Assembly (NCBI RefSeq): GCF_009846865.1
Contig: NZ_WUWN01000006.1
Span: forward strand, 1 to 64,000
Source: Puerhibacterium puerhi
GTDB lineage: Bacteria; Actinomycetota; Actinomycetes; Actinomycetales; Cellulomonadaceae
Length of the DNA stretch: 64,000 nt
Direction: 5' to 3'
Part shown: piece after piece, positions 8,084-17,545 of the stretch
How positions within the stretch are numbered: position 1 is the first letter of the stretch
How the letters are laid out: every line of letters starts with the position of its first letter
Notes under the pieces: model-generated
Databases searched by the model: none
What the model saw: the letters and a program-made list of their open reading frames with translations, nothing else
What the model was told of the DNA's origin: nothing
Made by a program: the position numbers and the translations under genes

Positions 8084-8944
8084 GTGCCCGTCGTCCCGCT
8101 GAAGGAGATCGTCGACGCCGCGTTCGCGGACCGGTACGGCGTGCCGGCGATCAACGTCGTCAACGACCTGACGCTCGAGGCGGTCCTCGCCGGCGCCGTC
8201 CGGGCGCGCAGCCCCCTGATCGTCCAGACGTCGGTCAAGACCGTGAAGGCCTACGGCGCGCGGGTGCTGTACGCCATGTGGCAGTCCATGACCGAGGGCG
8301 TCGACGTGCCGGTCACGCTGCACCTGGACCACTGCCCGGAGCGCGCCGTCATCACCGAGTGCCTCGGCATCGGCTGGAACTCGGTGCTCTTCGACGCCTC
8401 GACGATGCCGGTCGCGGAGAACCAGCGCCAGACCGTCGAGGTGGTCGCCGAGGCCCGCGCCCACGGCGCGCACGTCGAGGGCGAGATCGAGTCGATCAAG
8501 GGCGTGGAGGACGGCATCGGCTCCGACACCGAGCCGCGCCGGCACAGCCTCGAGACGTCGCTGGAGTTCCTGCGGGAGACCGGCGTGGACGTGTTCGCCC
8601 CCGCCATCGGCAACGCGCACGGCGTCTACAGCAAGCGGCCCGACCTCGACTTCGAGCGCGTCTCCGAGCTCGTCGACGCCACGGGCGTGCCGATTGCGCT
8701 GCACGGCGGCAGCGGCCTGGCCGACGACCAGTTCAAGGACCTCATCGCCCGCGGCGCGGCCAAGGTCAACATCTCCACGCAGCTGAAGATCACCTTCATG
8801 CAGGCCAACCTGGCCTACCTGCGCGACGTCGCCGAGCCCGCCGACAGGTGGGACCCACCCAGCCTGTTCGGCCACGTGCGCCAGGCCGTCGTCGACATGA
8901 CGGTGGGGCTCGCCGAGCGGTTCGGCTCGGCCGGGCGGGCCTGA
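8084..8944 (+). CDS. Class II fructose-bisphosphate aldolase family protein
   Basis: The 286-aa protein has class II aldolase hallmarks: LHLDHCPE with the catalytic Asp82 and zinc-ligand His83, GNAHGVYS with a further zinc His, and the phosphate-binding ALHGGSGL. Class II enzymes use zinc to join or split DHAP and an aldehyde. At 286 aa it is of the GatY/KbaY/FbaA size class; the exact sugar phosphate is not readable. The GTG at 8084 follows CTGGAGGCC. It is the first gene of an operon with a HAD phosphatase, DhaL and DhaK, which suggests a pathway that produces or consumes dihydroxyacetone (phosphate). Confidence 0.85.
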   Translation: MPVVPLKEIVDAAFADRYGVPAINVVNDLTLEAVLAGAVRARSPLIVQTSVKTVKAYGARVLYAMWQSMTEGVDVPVTLHLDHCPERAVITECLGIGWNSVLFDASTMPVAENQRQTVEVVAEARAHGAHVEGEIESIKGVEDGIGSDTEPRRHSLETSLEFLRETGVDVFAPAIGNAHGVYSKRPDLDFERVSELVDATGVPIALHGGSGLADDQFKDLIARGAAKVNISTQLKITFMQANLAYLRDVAEPADRWDPPSLFGHVRQAVVDMTVGLAERFGSAGRA

Positions 8945-8956
8945 GGGAGCGCCGCG

Positions 8957-9703
8957 ATGCCCGCCCTGATCTTCGACTGCGACGGCGTGCTGGCCGACAC
9001 CGAGCGCACCGGCCACCTGGTCGCGTTCAACCGCACCTTCGCCGAGCTGGGCGTGCCCGTGCAGTGGTCCGACGACGAGTACCGCGAGCTGGTGCGCATC
9101 GGCGGCGGCAAGGAGCGCATGCGCACCCTGCTGACGCCCGAGCGCGTCGCGGCCCAGGGCTGGCCGACGGACGACGAGGGCCAGGCCGCGCTGCTCAAGG
9201 ACTGGCACGCCCGCAAGACGGCGATCTACACGGACATGGTCGCCGCCGGCGAGCTGCCCCCGCGCCCGGGCGTCGCGCGGCTCGCGGGGGAGGCGCACGA
9301 GGCCGGCTGGCAGCTCGCCGTCGCCTCGACGTCGGCGGAGCCGAGCGTGCGCGCCGTGCTCACGCACGCCGTGGGGCCCGAGCTCGCCGAGCGCTTCACG
9401 GTGCTCGCCGGCGACGTCGTGCCGCGCAAGAAGCCGGCGCCCGACATCTACCTGCTCGCCCTGGACCGCCTCGGCGCGGCGGCGGACGACGCCGTCGTCG
9501 TCGAGGACTCCGCCGGCGGGCTCGCCGCGGCGCTCGCGGCGGGGCTGACCACGGTGGTCACGGTCAGCGCCTACACGGGCGACGACGACTTCACGGGCGC
9601 GGCGCTCGTCGTGCCCGACCTCGACCACGGCCCGGCGCCGGAGGGCGGCACCGTGCCCGTCACCGTCTCCACGCTGGCGCACCTGCTCAAGGAGGACGCA
9701 TGA
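8957..9703 (+). CDS. HAD-IA hydrolase, beta-phosphoglucomutase-like phosphatase
   Basis: The 248-aa protein has HAD motif I FDCDGVLADTE (Asp7 and Asp9), motif II VASTS, the motif III lysine in RKKPAPDIY and motif IV VVEDSAGGL. This is the CbbY/YieH subgroup with an inserted helical cap that acts on sugar phosphates. The gene follows the aldolase with a 12-base gap and overlaps dhaL by an ATGA junction, so it is translationally coupled. It probably handles a phosphorylated intermediate of this pathway; the substrate is unknown. Confidence 0.85.
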   Translation: MPALIFDCDGVLADTERTGHLVAFNRTFAELGVPVQWSDDEYRELVRIGGGKERMRTLLTPERVAAQGWPTDDEGQAALLKDWHARKTAIYTDMVAAGELPPRPGVARLAGEAHEAGWQLAVASTSAEPSVRAVLTHAVGPELAERFTVLAGDVVPRKKPAPDIYLLALDRLGAAADDAVVVEDSAGGLAAALAAGLTTVVTVSAYTGDDDFTGAALVVPDLDHGPAPEGGTVPVTVSTLAHLLKEDA

Positions 9704-10368
9704 CCACCGCACGCCTCGCCGACGTCGAGTTCGTCGTCCGCAGCATCGCGCGCACCTGCCTGGCCAACGAGAAGGAGTTCGGCGAGCTCGACGCCGTCGT
9801 CGGCGACGGCGACTTCGGGTACTCGCTGGCCCGCGGGTTCGAGATCGTCGACAGCGGCTGGGACTCGTTCGACCGCACCGACATCGGCACGTTCCTGCAG
9901 AAGATCGCCGTGACCATCACCAGCCGCATCGGCGGGACCTCGGGCCCGATCTGGGGCACGGCGTTCCTGCGCGCTGCCGCGCAGGTCAAGGGGCAGACCA
10001 CGCTCAGCGGCGACGACGTCGTGCGCATGCTGCGGGCAGCGATCGAGGGCATCAAGCAGCGCGGCGCGTCCGACGTCGGCGACAAGACGCTGCTGGACGC
10101 GCTCGTGCCGACGACCGACGCGATCGAGGCGGCGATCGCCGCCGGCGCGCCCGCCGCCGGCGCGCCCGCCGCCGACGTCCTGGCCCGGGCCGCCGCCGTC
10201 GCCCGCGAGGCCGCGGACGCGACGACCACCATGCAGGCGCGGCGCGGCCGCGCCGCCTACACCGGCGAGCGCTCCATCGGCTCGCCCGACGCCGGCGCCG
10301 TCGCGGTCGCCGTCATCACCGAGCGCCTGGCCGCCGAGTGGGCCACGCGCGCGCCCGCCCCCGCCTGA
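9700..10368 (+). CDS. dhaL: Dihydroxyacetone kinase subunit DhaL
   Basis: The 222-aa protein has the ADP/Mg-binding features of DhaL: VVGDGDFGYSLARGF near the N-terminus, GGTSGPIWG (about residues 72-80), GDKTLLDALVP and RGRAAYTGERSIGSPDAGA near the C-terminus. In known systems DhaL supplies the phosphoryl group to the substrate held covalently by DhaK. No phosphotransferase DhaM gene lies nearby, so either ATP is used directly or DhaM is elsewhere. The start overlaps the HAD stop (ATGA). A short AGAPAAGAPAAD repeat near residue 150 is a local expansion. Confidence 0.9.
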   Translation: MTTARLADVEFVVRSIARTCLANEKEFGELDAVVGDGDFGYSLARGFEIVDSGWDSFDRTDIGTFLQKIAVTITSRIGGTSGPIWGTAFLRAAAQVKGQTTLSGDDVVRMLRAAIEGIKQRGASDVGDKTLLDALVPTTDAIEAAIAAGAPAAGAPAADVLARAAAVAREAADATTTMQARRGRAAYTGERSIGSPDAGAVAVAVITERLAAEWATRAPAPA

Positions 10369-10413
10369 GCGCCCCCGCCCGGACCCCCACCACCGCCGTC
10401 GAAGGAGACCGCC

Positions 10414-11409
10414 GTGAAGAAGTTCGTCAACGAGCCCAAGCAGTTCGTCCCCGAGATGCTGCAGGGCATCGCCCTGGCCAACCCGGACACCCTCACCTAC
10501 GTGCCGGAGTTCAACCTCATCATGCGCAAGGACGCGCCCCGCGAGGACAAGGTGTCGATCGTCCAGGGGTCGGGCTCCGGGCACGAGCCGGCGCACGTGC
10601 TCACCGTGGGCCGCGGCATGCTCGACGGCGCCTGCCCGGGCGACGTGTTCAGCGCGCCGCCGATGGACTACGTGTACGAGACGGCCAAGCGGCTGGCGTC
10701 GCCCAAGGGCGTGCTGCTGCTGGTCAACAACTACACGGGCGACCGGATGGCGTTCGAGATGGCGTCCGAGCTGGCCGAGGCCGAGGGCCTGGCCGTGCGG
10801 ACGCTGTTCATCGACGACGACGTGTCGGTGCAGGACTCGACGTACACCGTGGGGCGGCGCGGCGTGGCCGGGAACTTCTTCGTGATGAAGGCCGTGGGGG
10901 CGGCCGCGGAGGAGGGGGCCGACCTGGACGAGCTGGTGCGCGTCGGGGAGAAGGTCAACTCCGTGACGCGGACGATGGGCCTGGCGCTGACGCCGTGCAC
11001 GCCGCCCGCCAAGGGCTCCCCGCTGTTCGAGCTGGGCGAGGACGAGATCGAGATCGGCGTCGGCATCCACGGCGAGCCGGGGCGGCGGCGCGGCAAGCTG
11101 GCCTCGGCCGACGAGCTGCTCGCGGAGATCCTCGAGCCCGTGGTGGCCGACCTGCCGTTCTCCTCCGGCGACCGCGTGGCGCTGATGATCAACGGCCTGG
11201 GCGGCACCCCGATCAGCGAGCTGTACCTGCTGTACGGGCGGGCGCACCAGCAGCTCGCGGACCGCGGCATCACCGTGGGGCGCAGCTACGTGGGCGAGTA
11301 CTGCACCAGCCTCGACATGGCCGGCGCCTCGGTGACGCTGGTGCGGCTCGACGACGAGATCGAGCGGCTCCTGGCGGCCCCCGCCGAGATCGGCGTGCGG
11401 ATCTTCTAG
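10414..11409 (+). CDS. dhaK: Dihydroxyacetone kinase subunit DhaK
   Basis: The 331-aa protein carries GSGSGHEPAH with His57, NNYTGD with Asp110 and VGIGIHGEPG-type sequence with His219. These correspond to the residues that form the hemiaminal with the carbonyl substrate and activate it. Length and order match bacterial DhaK. The GTG at 10414 follows AAGGAGA. Usually dhaK precedes dhaL; here the order is aldolase, HAD, dhaL, dhaK. Related actinobacterial kinases also act on erythrulose, so dihydroxyacetone is the best but not the only substrate. Confidence 0.9.
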   Translation: MKKFVNEPKQFVPEMLQGIALANPDTLTYVPEFNLIMRKDAPREDKVSIVQGSGSGHEPAHVLTVGRGMLDGACPGDVFSAPPMDYVYETAKRLASPKGVLLLVNNYTGDRMAFEMASELAEAEGLAVRTLFIDDDVSVQDSTYTVGRRGVAGNFFVMKAVGAAAEEGADLDELVRVGEKVNSVTRTMGLALTPCTPPAKGSPLFELGEDEIEIGVGIHGEPGRRRGKLASADELLAEILEPVVADLPFSSGDRVALMINGLGGTPISELYLLYGRAHQQLADRGITVGRSYVGEYCTSLDMAGASVTLVRLDDEIERLLAAPAEIGVRIF

Positions 11410-11412
11410 CCT
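11407..11412 (+). promoter_or_regulatory. Candidate -10 for a leaderless gene
   Basis: TAGCCT, six bases (GGCCGC), then the GTG at 11419. The identical TAGCCTGGCCGCGTG string recurs at the S9 peptidase start (37150-37164). Confidence 0.5.
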
Positions 11413-11418
11413 GGCCGC

Positions 11419-11919
11419 GTGACCACGTCCCGCGCCGCGCTCGTCGCCGAGCTCACGGCCGAGCTCACCGCGCTGGCCCAGCAGCGCGCCGCCGTCGAGA
11501 GCGCGCTGCGGCGGGCGCTGCTGCGCGCGGCGAGCGCGAAGGTCGGGCAGGCGCTCATCGCCGAGGCGATGGGCGTCTCCCAGCCGGCGGTGTCCCAGGC
11601 GATCACGACGGCGCGCAAGGACGTGCTCGGGCGCACCGCCTCCGGCCGGGCGGTGCTCGCCCACCGCCGCGCGCTGCTGGAGGCCGCCAAGGCGCACCGG
11701 GCCCGGGACGTGCGGGTCGTGGGCGCTGTGGCGCGCGGCGAGGCGGGCGCGGAGCTGGAGCTGCTGGTCCGGCTGCCCGCGTCCGCCGGCCCGCACGACG
11801 CCGCCGCGCTGGCGGGCGCGCTCGTCGAGCTGCTCGGGCTGCAGGTCGCCGTCGACGCCGAGCACCTGCTCGACGCGCCGGCGCTCGCGGCCCGCGCCGC
11901 CGACGCCGTCCCGCTGTGA
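11419..11919 (+). CDS. HTH protein with a degenerate nucleotidyltransferase-like domain
   Basis: The 166-aa protein has an N-terminal coil and helix-turn-helix (about 30-60, KVGQALIAEAMGVSQPAVSQAI). It ends in a domain resembling the minimal nucleotidyltransferase fold: RDVRVVGAVARGEAGAELELLV aligns with the usual VFGSVARGEA..SDIDLLV pattern. The first Ser is replaced by Ala and the acidic pair DxD by ELE, so catalysis is doubtful. Similar fused proteins resemble MNT-type antitoxin partners or regulators. It starts 9 bases after dhaK but appears to have its own leaderless promoter. Function unknown. Confidence 0.65.
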   Translation: MTTSRAALVAELTAELTALAQQRAAVESALRRALLRAASAKVGQALIAEAMGVSQPAVSQAITTARKDVLGRTASGRAVLAHRRALLEAAKAHRARDVRVVGAVARGEAGAELELLVRLPASAGPHDAAALAGALVELLGLQVAVDAEHLLDAPALAARAADAVPL

Positions 11920-11962
11920 CCCGGCGCGCCCCGGGACCCCGGCGCGCGTGATAGGACGAACC

Positions 11963-12904
11963 GTGCGCATCGCCGTCCTCGACGACTACCAGCAGGTCGC
12001 CCACAACTACGCCGACTGGGCCAGCCTCGGCGCCCCGATCGTCTTCCTCGAGGAGCCGCTGGCCGACGACGACGCGGTCGCCGCGGCGCTCGCGGGCTGC
12101 GACGTCGTCGTCGCCATGCGGGAGCGGACGGCGTTCACCGCCGAGCGGTTCGCGCGGCTGCCCGACCTGCGGCTGCTCGTCACGACGGGGCGGCAGAACG
12201 CGGCGATCGACCTCGAGGCGGCCCGCGCCCACGGCGTCGTCGTGTGCGGCACCGACTCCCCGGCGTCGGCGACGCCCGAGCTGACCTGGGCGCTGATCCT
12301 CGCGCTGGTGCGCAACGTCCCGGAGGAGGACGCGCGCCTGCGCGCCGGCGGCTGGCAGCGGACGGTCGGCACCGACCTGGCGGGGCAGCGGCTCGGCGTC
12401 GTCGGGCTCGGGCGCCTCGGTGCGCAGGTCGCGACCATCGGCGCGGCGTTCGGCATGGACGTCGTGGCGTGGTCCCAGCACCTGGACCCGGACGTCGCCC
12501 GGGGCTTCGGCGTGACCCCGCTCGACAAGGAGGACCTGTTCGCCACGTCCGACGTGGTGACCGTGCACTACAAGCTGAGCGAGCGCAGCCGCGGGATCGT
12601 GGGCCGCGAGGACATCGCCCGGATGAAGCCGACCGCGTACCTCGTCAACACCTCGCGCGGGCTGCTCGTGGACACCGCCGCGCTGCTCGAGGCGCTGCAC
12701 GCCGGGACGATCGCGGGCGCGGGCCTGGACGTGTACGACGACGAGCCGCTGCCCGCCGACCACCCGCTGCGCTCCGCCCCGCGCACCGTGCTCACGCCGC
12801 ACCTGGGCTACGTCACGCACGGCACCTACGAGGTCTTCTACCGCCAGGCCGTCGAGGACGTCGCCGCCTGGGCCGCCGGCCGCCCCCTGCGCGTCCTGGC
12901 CTGA
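11963..12904 (+). CDS. D-2-hydroxyacid dehydrogenase family protein
   Basis: The 313-aa protein has the NAD-binding GVVGLGRLGAQVATIGAAFGMDVVAWS (glycine-rich GLGRLG), the substrate/catalytic Arg in NTSRG, the region with the catalytic Glu, and the C-terminal His in TPHLGYVTHGTYEVFY. Known members reversibly reduce 2-keto acids with NAD(P)H in the cytoplasm. The substrate is not readable; the PHLGY variant is typical of the actinobacterial phosphoglycerate-dehydrogenase-like group. The GTG at 11963 starts MRIAVLDDYQ and follows AGGACGA; a GTG at 11948 is possible but has no ribosome site. It converges on the biotin carboxylase gene. Confidence 0.82.
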   Translation: MRIAVLDDYQQVAHNYADWASLGAPIVFLEEPLADDDAVAAALAGCDVVVAMRERTAFTAERFARLPDLRLLVTTGRQNAAIDLEAARAHGVVVCGTDSPASATPELTWALILALVRNVPEEDARLRAGGWQRTVGTDLAGQRLGVVGLGRLGAQVATIGAAFGMDVVAWSQHLDPDVARGFGVTPLDKEDLFATSDVVTVHYKLSERSRGIVGREDIARMKPTAYLVNTSRGLLVDTAALLEALHAGTIAGAGLDVYDDEPLPADHPLRSAPRTVLTPHLGYVTHGTYEVFYRQAVEDVAAWAAGRPLRVLA

Positions 12905-12920
12905 GCGGCGCGGGCTGACG

Positions 12921-12944
12921 GCGCCGGCGCGACGGTGCCGGCGC
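12921..12944. terminator. Hairpin between convergent genes
   Basis: GCGCCGGC, eight-base loop, GCCGGCGC. It sits between the 2-hydroxyacid dehydrogenase and the biotin carboxylase stops and could end transcription from both sides. Confidence 0.55.
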
Positions 12945-12950
12945 GCGGCG

Positions 12951-14732
12951 TCAGGGGACGATCCACCCCAGGGGCGCCACGGGGTCGACGGCGGCACCCG
13001 GGGCGGCGGCGTGGGCGAGCGTGCCCGCGGCCTCGGCCACGACCCGGGTCTCCATCTTCATGGCCTCGAGCACCGCGAGCGGCTGGCCGTCCTCGACCGC
13101 CGCGCCGTCGTCGGCCAGCCAGCGCACCAGCGTGCCGGGGACGGGCGCGACGACGGCGGTGCGGCCGTCCGCCGCCGGAGCGCCGGCACCCTCGCCCGGC
13201 GTCGCTCCGGCGGCCTCGCCCGCCGGAGCGCCGGCGATCCCGCCCAGCGCCGCGGCGGCGGACGCCGGCAGCCGCAGCCGCGTGCGCCGCCCGTCCAGCT
13301 CCACCCAGGTCTCCATGACGCCCGGCTCGGGCGCCGGGTCGGCCAGCGCCTGCACGTCGAGCCGGGCGGTCAGCTCGGTCTCGATCCACTGGGTGTGCAC
13401 GGCGAAGTCCGCCGCGCCGCCGGGTGCCGCGAACGCGGGATCGTCGAGCACGGCGCGGTGGAACGGCAGCACCGTCGGCACGCCCTCGACCCGCGTCTCG
13501 GCCACGGCGCGCCGGGCCCGGGCCAGCGCGGCCGCGCGCGTCGGCCCCCACACGACCACCTTGGCGACCAGGGAGTCGAACTGGCCGGGCACCGCCGACC
13601 CGGACTCCACCCCGGCGTCGACCCGCACGCCCGGCCCGGCCGGCGCGACGAACCGCTCGATGCGGCCCGGGGAGGGCAGGAAGCCGCGGGCCGGGTCCTC
13701 GGCGTTGACCCGCAGCTCGATCGCGTGCCCGCGCGCCGGCGGCGGCGCCACCACGGACAGCGGTTGCCCGTCGGCGATGCGCAGCTGCTCGACGACGAGG
13801 TCCAGGCCGGTGGTCTCCTCGGTGACCGGGTGCTCCACCTGCAGGCGGGTGTTGACCTCGAGGAACGACAGCGTGCCGTCCGCGCCGAGCAGCATCTCCA
13901 CGGTGCCGGCGCCGCGGTAGCCCGCCGCGGCGCAGATGGCGTGGGCGGCGTCGGCCACCCGCTCGCGCACCCCGTCGGGCAGGAACGGCGCGGGCGCCTC
14001 CTCGACGAGCTTCTGGTGGCGCCGCTGCAGCGAGCAGTCGCGCGTGCCGACGACGAGGACCGTGCCGTGGGCGTCGGCGAGCACCTGCGCCTCGAGGTGG
14101 CGGGGACGCTCGAGGAACCGCTCGACGTAGCACTCCCCGCGGCCGAACGCCGCGGTGGCCTCGCGCCGGGCCGCCTCGAACAGCTCGGCCACCTCGTCGA
14201 GCTCGCGGGCGACGCGCAGGCCGCGCCCGCCGCCGCCGTGCGCGGCCTTGACGGCCACGGGCAGTCCGTGCGCCTCGGCGAACGCCACGGCCTCGGCCGC
14301 CGACGCCACCGGCCCGTCGGTGCCGGGCACGAGCGGTGCGCCCACCGACCGCGCCAGCGCCCGGGCGGCCACCTTGTCGCCGAGCAGCTCGATCGTCTCC
14401 GGCGCGGGGCCCACCCACGCGAGGCCGGCGTCGAGCACGGCCCGGGCGAAGCCGGCGTCCTCGGCGAGGAACCCGTAGCCGGGGTGGACGGCGTCGGCGC
14501 CGGAGCGGCGCGCGACGTCGAGCAGGGCGGCGGCGTCCAGGTACGTCTCGGCCGCGGTGCGCCCCGGCAGGGCCCACGCCTCGTCGGCGGCGCGCACGTG
14601 CAGGGCGTCGCGGTCCGGGTCGGCGTAGACGGCGACGGAGGCGACGTCGAGGTCGCGGCAGGCGCGGGCGACCCGCACGGCGATCTCGCCGCGGTTGGCG
14701 ACGAGCACCTTGGTGATCCGGGTCAGCGTCAT
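12951..14732 (-). CDS. Biotin carboxylase with C-terminal biotinyl domain
   Basis: The 593-aa protein joins a biotin carboxylase (about 1-450; [21 protein letters not shown] at the start, [13 protein letters not shown] loop, [14 protein letters not shown]) to a biotin attachment domain ending [10 protein letters not shown] near the C-terminus, with the Lys that carries biotin. An Ala/Gly/Pro linker (about 500-530) separates them. There is no carboxyltransferase subunit nearby; instead it follows the pxp genes, a grouping common in actinobacteria. Whether it takes part in 5-oxoproline metabolism or carboxylates urea-like compounds is inference. The start ATG overlaps the pxpBC stop by an ATGA-type junction. 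Confidence 0.88.
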   Translation of the reverse strand: MTLTRITKVLVANRGEIAVRVARACRDLDVASVAVYADPDRDALHVRAADEAWALPGRTAAETYLDAAALLDVARRSGADAVHPGYGFLAEDAGFARAVLDAGLAWVGPAPETIELLGDKVAARALARSVGAPLVPGTDGPVASAAEAVAFAEAHGLPVAVKAAHGGGGRGLRVARELDEVAELFEAARREATAAFGRGECYVERFLERPRHLEAQVLADAHGTVLVVGTRDCSLQRRHQKLVEEAPAPFLPDGVRERVADAAHAICAAAGYRGAGTVEMLLGADGTLSFLEVNTRLQVEHPVTEETTGLDLVVEQLRIADGQPLSVVAPPPARGHAIELRVNAEDPARGFLPSPGRIERFVAPAGPGVRVDAGVESGSAVPGQFDSLVAKVVVWGPTRAAALARARRAVAETRVEGVPTVLPFHRAVLDDPAFAAPGGAADFAVHTQWIETELTARLDVQALADPAPEPGVMETWVELDGRRTRLRLPASAAAALGGIAGAPAGEAAGATPGEGAGAPAADGRTAVVAPVPGTLVRWLADDGAAVEDGQPLAVLEAMKMETRVVAEAAGTLAHAAAPGAAVDPVAPLGWIVP

Positions 14733-16522
14733 GCGGGGGCCTCGCTCCGGGTCTCGTTCGGGGTCTCGCCCAGGGTCTCGTTCGGGGTCTCGCCCTGGGC
14801 GGCGTGGGGGACGGGGACGAACCGCACCCGCGCGCCGGCGGGCAGCTGGCCGAGCAGCGGCGCCTGCGCGGCGACGACGGCGCCGACCACGGGGTAGCCG
14901 CCGGTCACGGGGTGGTCGGCGAGGAACAGCACAGGCTGGCCGTCGGGCGGCACCTGCAGCGCGCCCACCACGCAGCCCTCGCTGGGCAGCTCCCCGGGAC
15001 GGGCCCAAGGCACCGGCGCGCCGGCCAGCCGCAGCCCCACGCGGTTGCTGCGCGGCGTGACCTCCCAGTCCTGGTCCGTCAGCGCGGCGATCCCGGCGTC
15101 GCCGAACCAGTCGGCGCGCGGGCCGAGCACCACGTGCAGCACGACGGCGTCGCCGCCGGGGGACGGCAGGGGCGCGATGGCGTCGACGGCGTCGGCGTGG
15201 GCGGCATCGGCGGCGGCCCGGCCGGGCACGTCGGGCAGGCCCGGCGCCGCGGCGGGCAGCCCCGGCCCGACGGCGCCCACCGGCAGCACGTCCCCGGCCG
15301 CCGCCGGCGCGGGGCCGAGGCCCGCCAGCACGTCGGTGGACCGCGAGCCCAGCACCGGCGGGACGGCGACGCCGCCGCGCACCGCCACGTACGTCCGGGC
15401 CCCGCGCCTGGGCGTGCCGAGCCGCAGCTCCTCGCCGTCGTCGAGCGCGATCGCCGCGGGGCCGGCCGCTGTCGCCGTCGCGGGGGTGCGCCGCGGGCGG
15501 CCGGCCGGGTGGTCGTCCGGGGCGAGGCCGAGCACCGTGACCGGCGCGGGCGCGCCGGCCACCGCGACGACCTGCGGGCCCCGGGCGCGCAGCCGCAGCG
15601 GGCCGATCACCTCCAGCGCCGCGGCGCCGGGCGGGTTGCCGACGGCGCGGTTCGCCGCGCGCAGGCTCACCGGGTCGAGGGCGCCCGACGCGGCGACGCC
15701 CAGGTGGGCCCGGCCGGGTCGTCCGAGGTCCTGCACGAGCGTCTGCACGCCGGGGGAGACGACGACGAGGGCGCCGGCGAGCGGCGCGTCGGCCGGCTCG
15801 CCGGAGGTCGGCTCACGCGAGGCCGGTGCCGGGGCGGCCGGCCGGGCTTCGGCCGTCGCCGCCGGTGGCCGCCCGCCCGCCGACGCACGCTCGCGCACCG
15901 CGACGAACCGCACCAGGTCGCCCGGCCGCCAGAGCGACGGCGGCTCGCGGGACGTGTCCCACACCCGTGCCGCGGTGCGCCCGACGAGCTGCCACCCGCC
16001 GGGACTCTCGCGCGGGTAGACGCCGGTGTGCGGGCCGGCCAGCGCCACGGACCCCGCCGGCACGTGGGTGCGGGGGCTGGGCCGGCGCGGCACGTCGGGC
16101 CACGCGGGCACGTCGGCGCCGGGGCCGCCCTCCGCCGTGAGGTAGGCGAACCCGGGCGCGAAGCCCATGTACCCCACCACCCAGGTGAGGGCCGTGTGCC
16201 GCCGCACCAGCTCCGCCGGCGACCACCCGAGCAGGGCAGCCACCGCGGCGAGGTCGGCGCCGTCGTACACGGTGGGGATCTCGACGCGCCGGCTGCGGCC
16301 GACCGGCCGGCGCACCAGCGGCCGCCGGCGCAGCTCGGCCGCGAGCGCCGCGGCCGTCATCGCCGACGGCCGGAACGGCACGAGCACGGTCCGCGCCCCG
16401 GCCACCGGCTCGCCGACGCCCGGGACCGGGTCGTCGGTCAACGACTCGAGCAGCGCGACGGCCTGGTCCAGGTCTGCCAGCTCGACGAGCACGGCGTCGT
16501 CGCGGGCCGGCAGGATCCGCAC
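14729..16522 (-). CDS. 5-oxoprolinase subunits PxpB-PxpC fused
   Basis: The 597-aa protein has an N-terminal PxpB/KipI-type domain (about 1-215, [20 protein letters not shown] ... [13 protein letters not shown]) and a PxpC/KipA biotin-dependent-carboxylase-like domain (about 250-570, [24 protein letters not shown] ... [31 protein letters not shown]). In known systems PxpABC cleave 5-oxoproline to glutamate with ATP. The GTG at 16522 lies two bases after the pxpA stop. The C-terminal 20 residues repeat GETPNET, encoded by a duplicated stretch at about 14741-14800, an odd tail with no known role. Confidence 0.88.
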   Translation of the reverse strand: MRILPARDDAVLVELADLDQAVALLESLTDDPVPGVGEPVAGARTVLVPFRPSAMTAAALAAELRRRPLVRRPVGRSRRVEIPTVYDGADLAAVAALLGWSPAELVRRHTALTWVVGYMGFAPGFAYLTAEGGPGADVPAWPDVPRRPSPRTHVPAGSVALAGPHTGVYPRESPGGWQLVGRTAARVWDTSREPPSLWRPGDLVRFVAVRERASAGGRPPAATAEARPAAPAPASREPTSGEPADAPLAGALVVVSPGVQTLVQDLGRPGRAHLGVAASGALDPVSLRAANRAVGNPPGAAALEVIGPLRLRARGPQVVAVAGAPAPVTVLGLAPDDHPAGRPRRTPATATAAGPAAIALDDGEELRLGTPRRGARTYVAVRGGVAVPPVLGSRSTDVLAGLGPAPAAAGDVLPVGAVGPGLPAAAPGLPDVPGRAAADAAHADAVDAIAPLPSPGGDAVVLHVVLGPRADWFGDAGIAALTDQDWEVTPRSNRVGLRLAGAPVPWARPGELPSEGCVVGALQVPPDGQPVLFLADHPVTGGYPVVGAVVAAQAPLLGQLPAGARVRFVPVPHAAQGETPNETLGETPNETRSEAPA

Positions 16523-16524
16523 GC

Positions 16525-17295
16525 TCAGGCCCCGGCGGACGTGAAGGGGCGCACCGCCACACCCGCGGCGTCCAGGACCTCGCGCACCCGCCGGGCCATC
16601 GCCGCCGCGCCGGGCGTGTCCCCGTGCACGCACACCGAGCCGGCGGGCACCGCCACGAGCGACCCGTCGACCGCCTCGACGACCCCCTCGGTGACGAGCC
16701 GCAGCACGCGTCGCGCGACGTCGTCGGGGTCGTCGAGCACGGCACCGGGCTCACGACGGGGGACGAGCGTCCCGGCCGGCGTGTAGGCGCGGTCGGCGAA
16801 CGCCTCGGCGACGGTCGGCAGCCCGGCCGCCTCGGCGGCGGCCAGCGCACGCGACCCCGGCAGGCCGAGCACCGCCAGGGACGGGTCGACGGCGGCCACG
16901 GCCGCGGCGACGTCGGTGGCGACGCGCTCGTCCACGGCCGCGGTGTTGTAGAGCGCGCCGTGCGGCTTGACGTAGGAGACGCGGCCGCCCTCCGCGGCGG
17001 CGAGCGCCTGCAGCGCGCCGACCTGGTAGACGACGTCGGCCTGCAGCTCCTCGCTCGGCACGTCCATGCGGCGGCGGCCGAAGCCGGCCAGGTCGCGGTA
17101 GCCGACGTGCGCCCCGACCGCGACCCCGCGTGCGACGGCGAGGCGCACGGTGCGGCGGATCGAGGCCGGGTCGCCGGCGTGGAACCCGCACGCCACGTTG
17201 GCCGACGACACGACGGCGAGCATCGCGGCGTCGTCGCCCAGGGTCCAGCGGCCGAACCCCTCGCCGAGGTCGCTGTTGAGGTCGACGGCGGTCAT
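16525..17295 (-). CDS. pxpA: 5-oxoprolinase subunit PxpA (LamB/YcsF family)
   Basis: The 256-aa protein opens [18 protein letters not shown] and has [30 protein letters not shown] and VKPHGALYN, all typical of PxpA. It works in the cytoplasm with PxpB and PxpC to open the 5-oxoproline ring, removing a damage product of glutamine and glutamate. It is the first gene of pxpA-pxpBC-biotin carboxylase. The ATG at 17295 follows CACACT at a six-base gap, fitting a leaderless operon start. Confidence 0.9.
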   Translation of the reverse strand: MTAVDLNSDLGEGFGRWTLGDDAAMLAVVSSANVACGFHAGDPASIRRTVRLAVARGVAVGAHVGYRDLAGFGRRRMDVPSEELQADVVYQVGALQALAAAEGGRVSYVKPHGALYNTAAVDERVATDVAAAVAAVDPSLAVLGLPGSRALAAAEAAGLPTVAEAFADRAYTPAGTLVPRREPGAVLDDPDDVARRVLRLVTEGVVEAVDGSLVAVPAGSVCVHGDTPGAAAMARRVREVLDAAGVAVRPFTSAGA

Positions 17296-17301
17296 ACCGC
17301 C

Positions 17302-17307
17302 AGTGTG
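17302..17307 (-). promoter_or_regulatory. Candidate -10 for the leaderless pxp operon
   Basis: Minus strand CACACT, six bases, ATG at 17295; no Shine-Dalgarno sequence is seen. Confidence 0.4.
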
Positions 17308-17545
17308 CGCCCTGGTCGGCAGGGGGCGCGGGATCCTCCCCGCGGAGCGCGCGGCGGTCTGGGCGCGGCGAGCGCGGGTGATTCCTCCGGTGAACTTGGC
17401 CGCCGAGGGTGGCGCGCCGCGGGGGTGAGGTCGACAGTGGGACGGTGGGGAGCCGCTCGGCTCCCCCGGACCCTGGGCACGGGGGGCACTGCCGACCCCT
17501 GTGCCGCGGGGGGACGGTCGTCGTGCGCGTCCGGAGGTCCGGTTC

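Noticed and set aside
5825-9712. A 1295-aa minus-strand open frame
   Set aside because: Antisense to five genes with clear families; low-complexity composition.
6043-10368. A 1441-aa open frame covering the kinase fusion and the aldolase operon
   Set aside because: It is an Arg/Ala-rich shadow in another frame of high-GC DNA; only its last 222 codons (dhaL) are a real gene.
17296-17545. Possible ydaO (cyclic-di-AMP) riboswitch before the VanY gene
   Set aside because: Wall-peptidase genes often carry one, and a GGGTGATTCC string occurs, but the CCCGAATCCGTCAGCTAACC-type core is missing.
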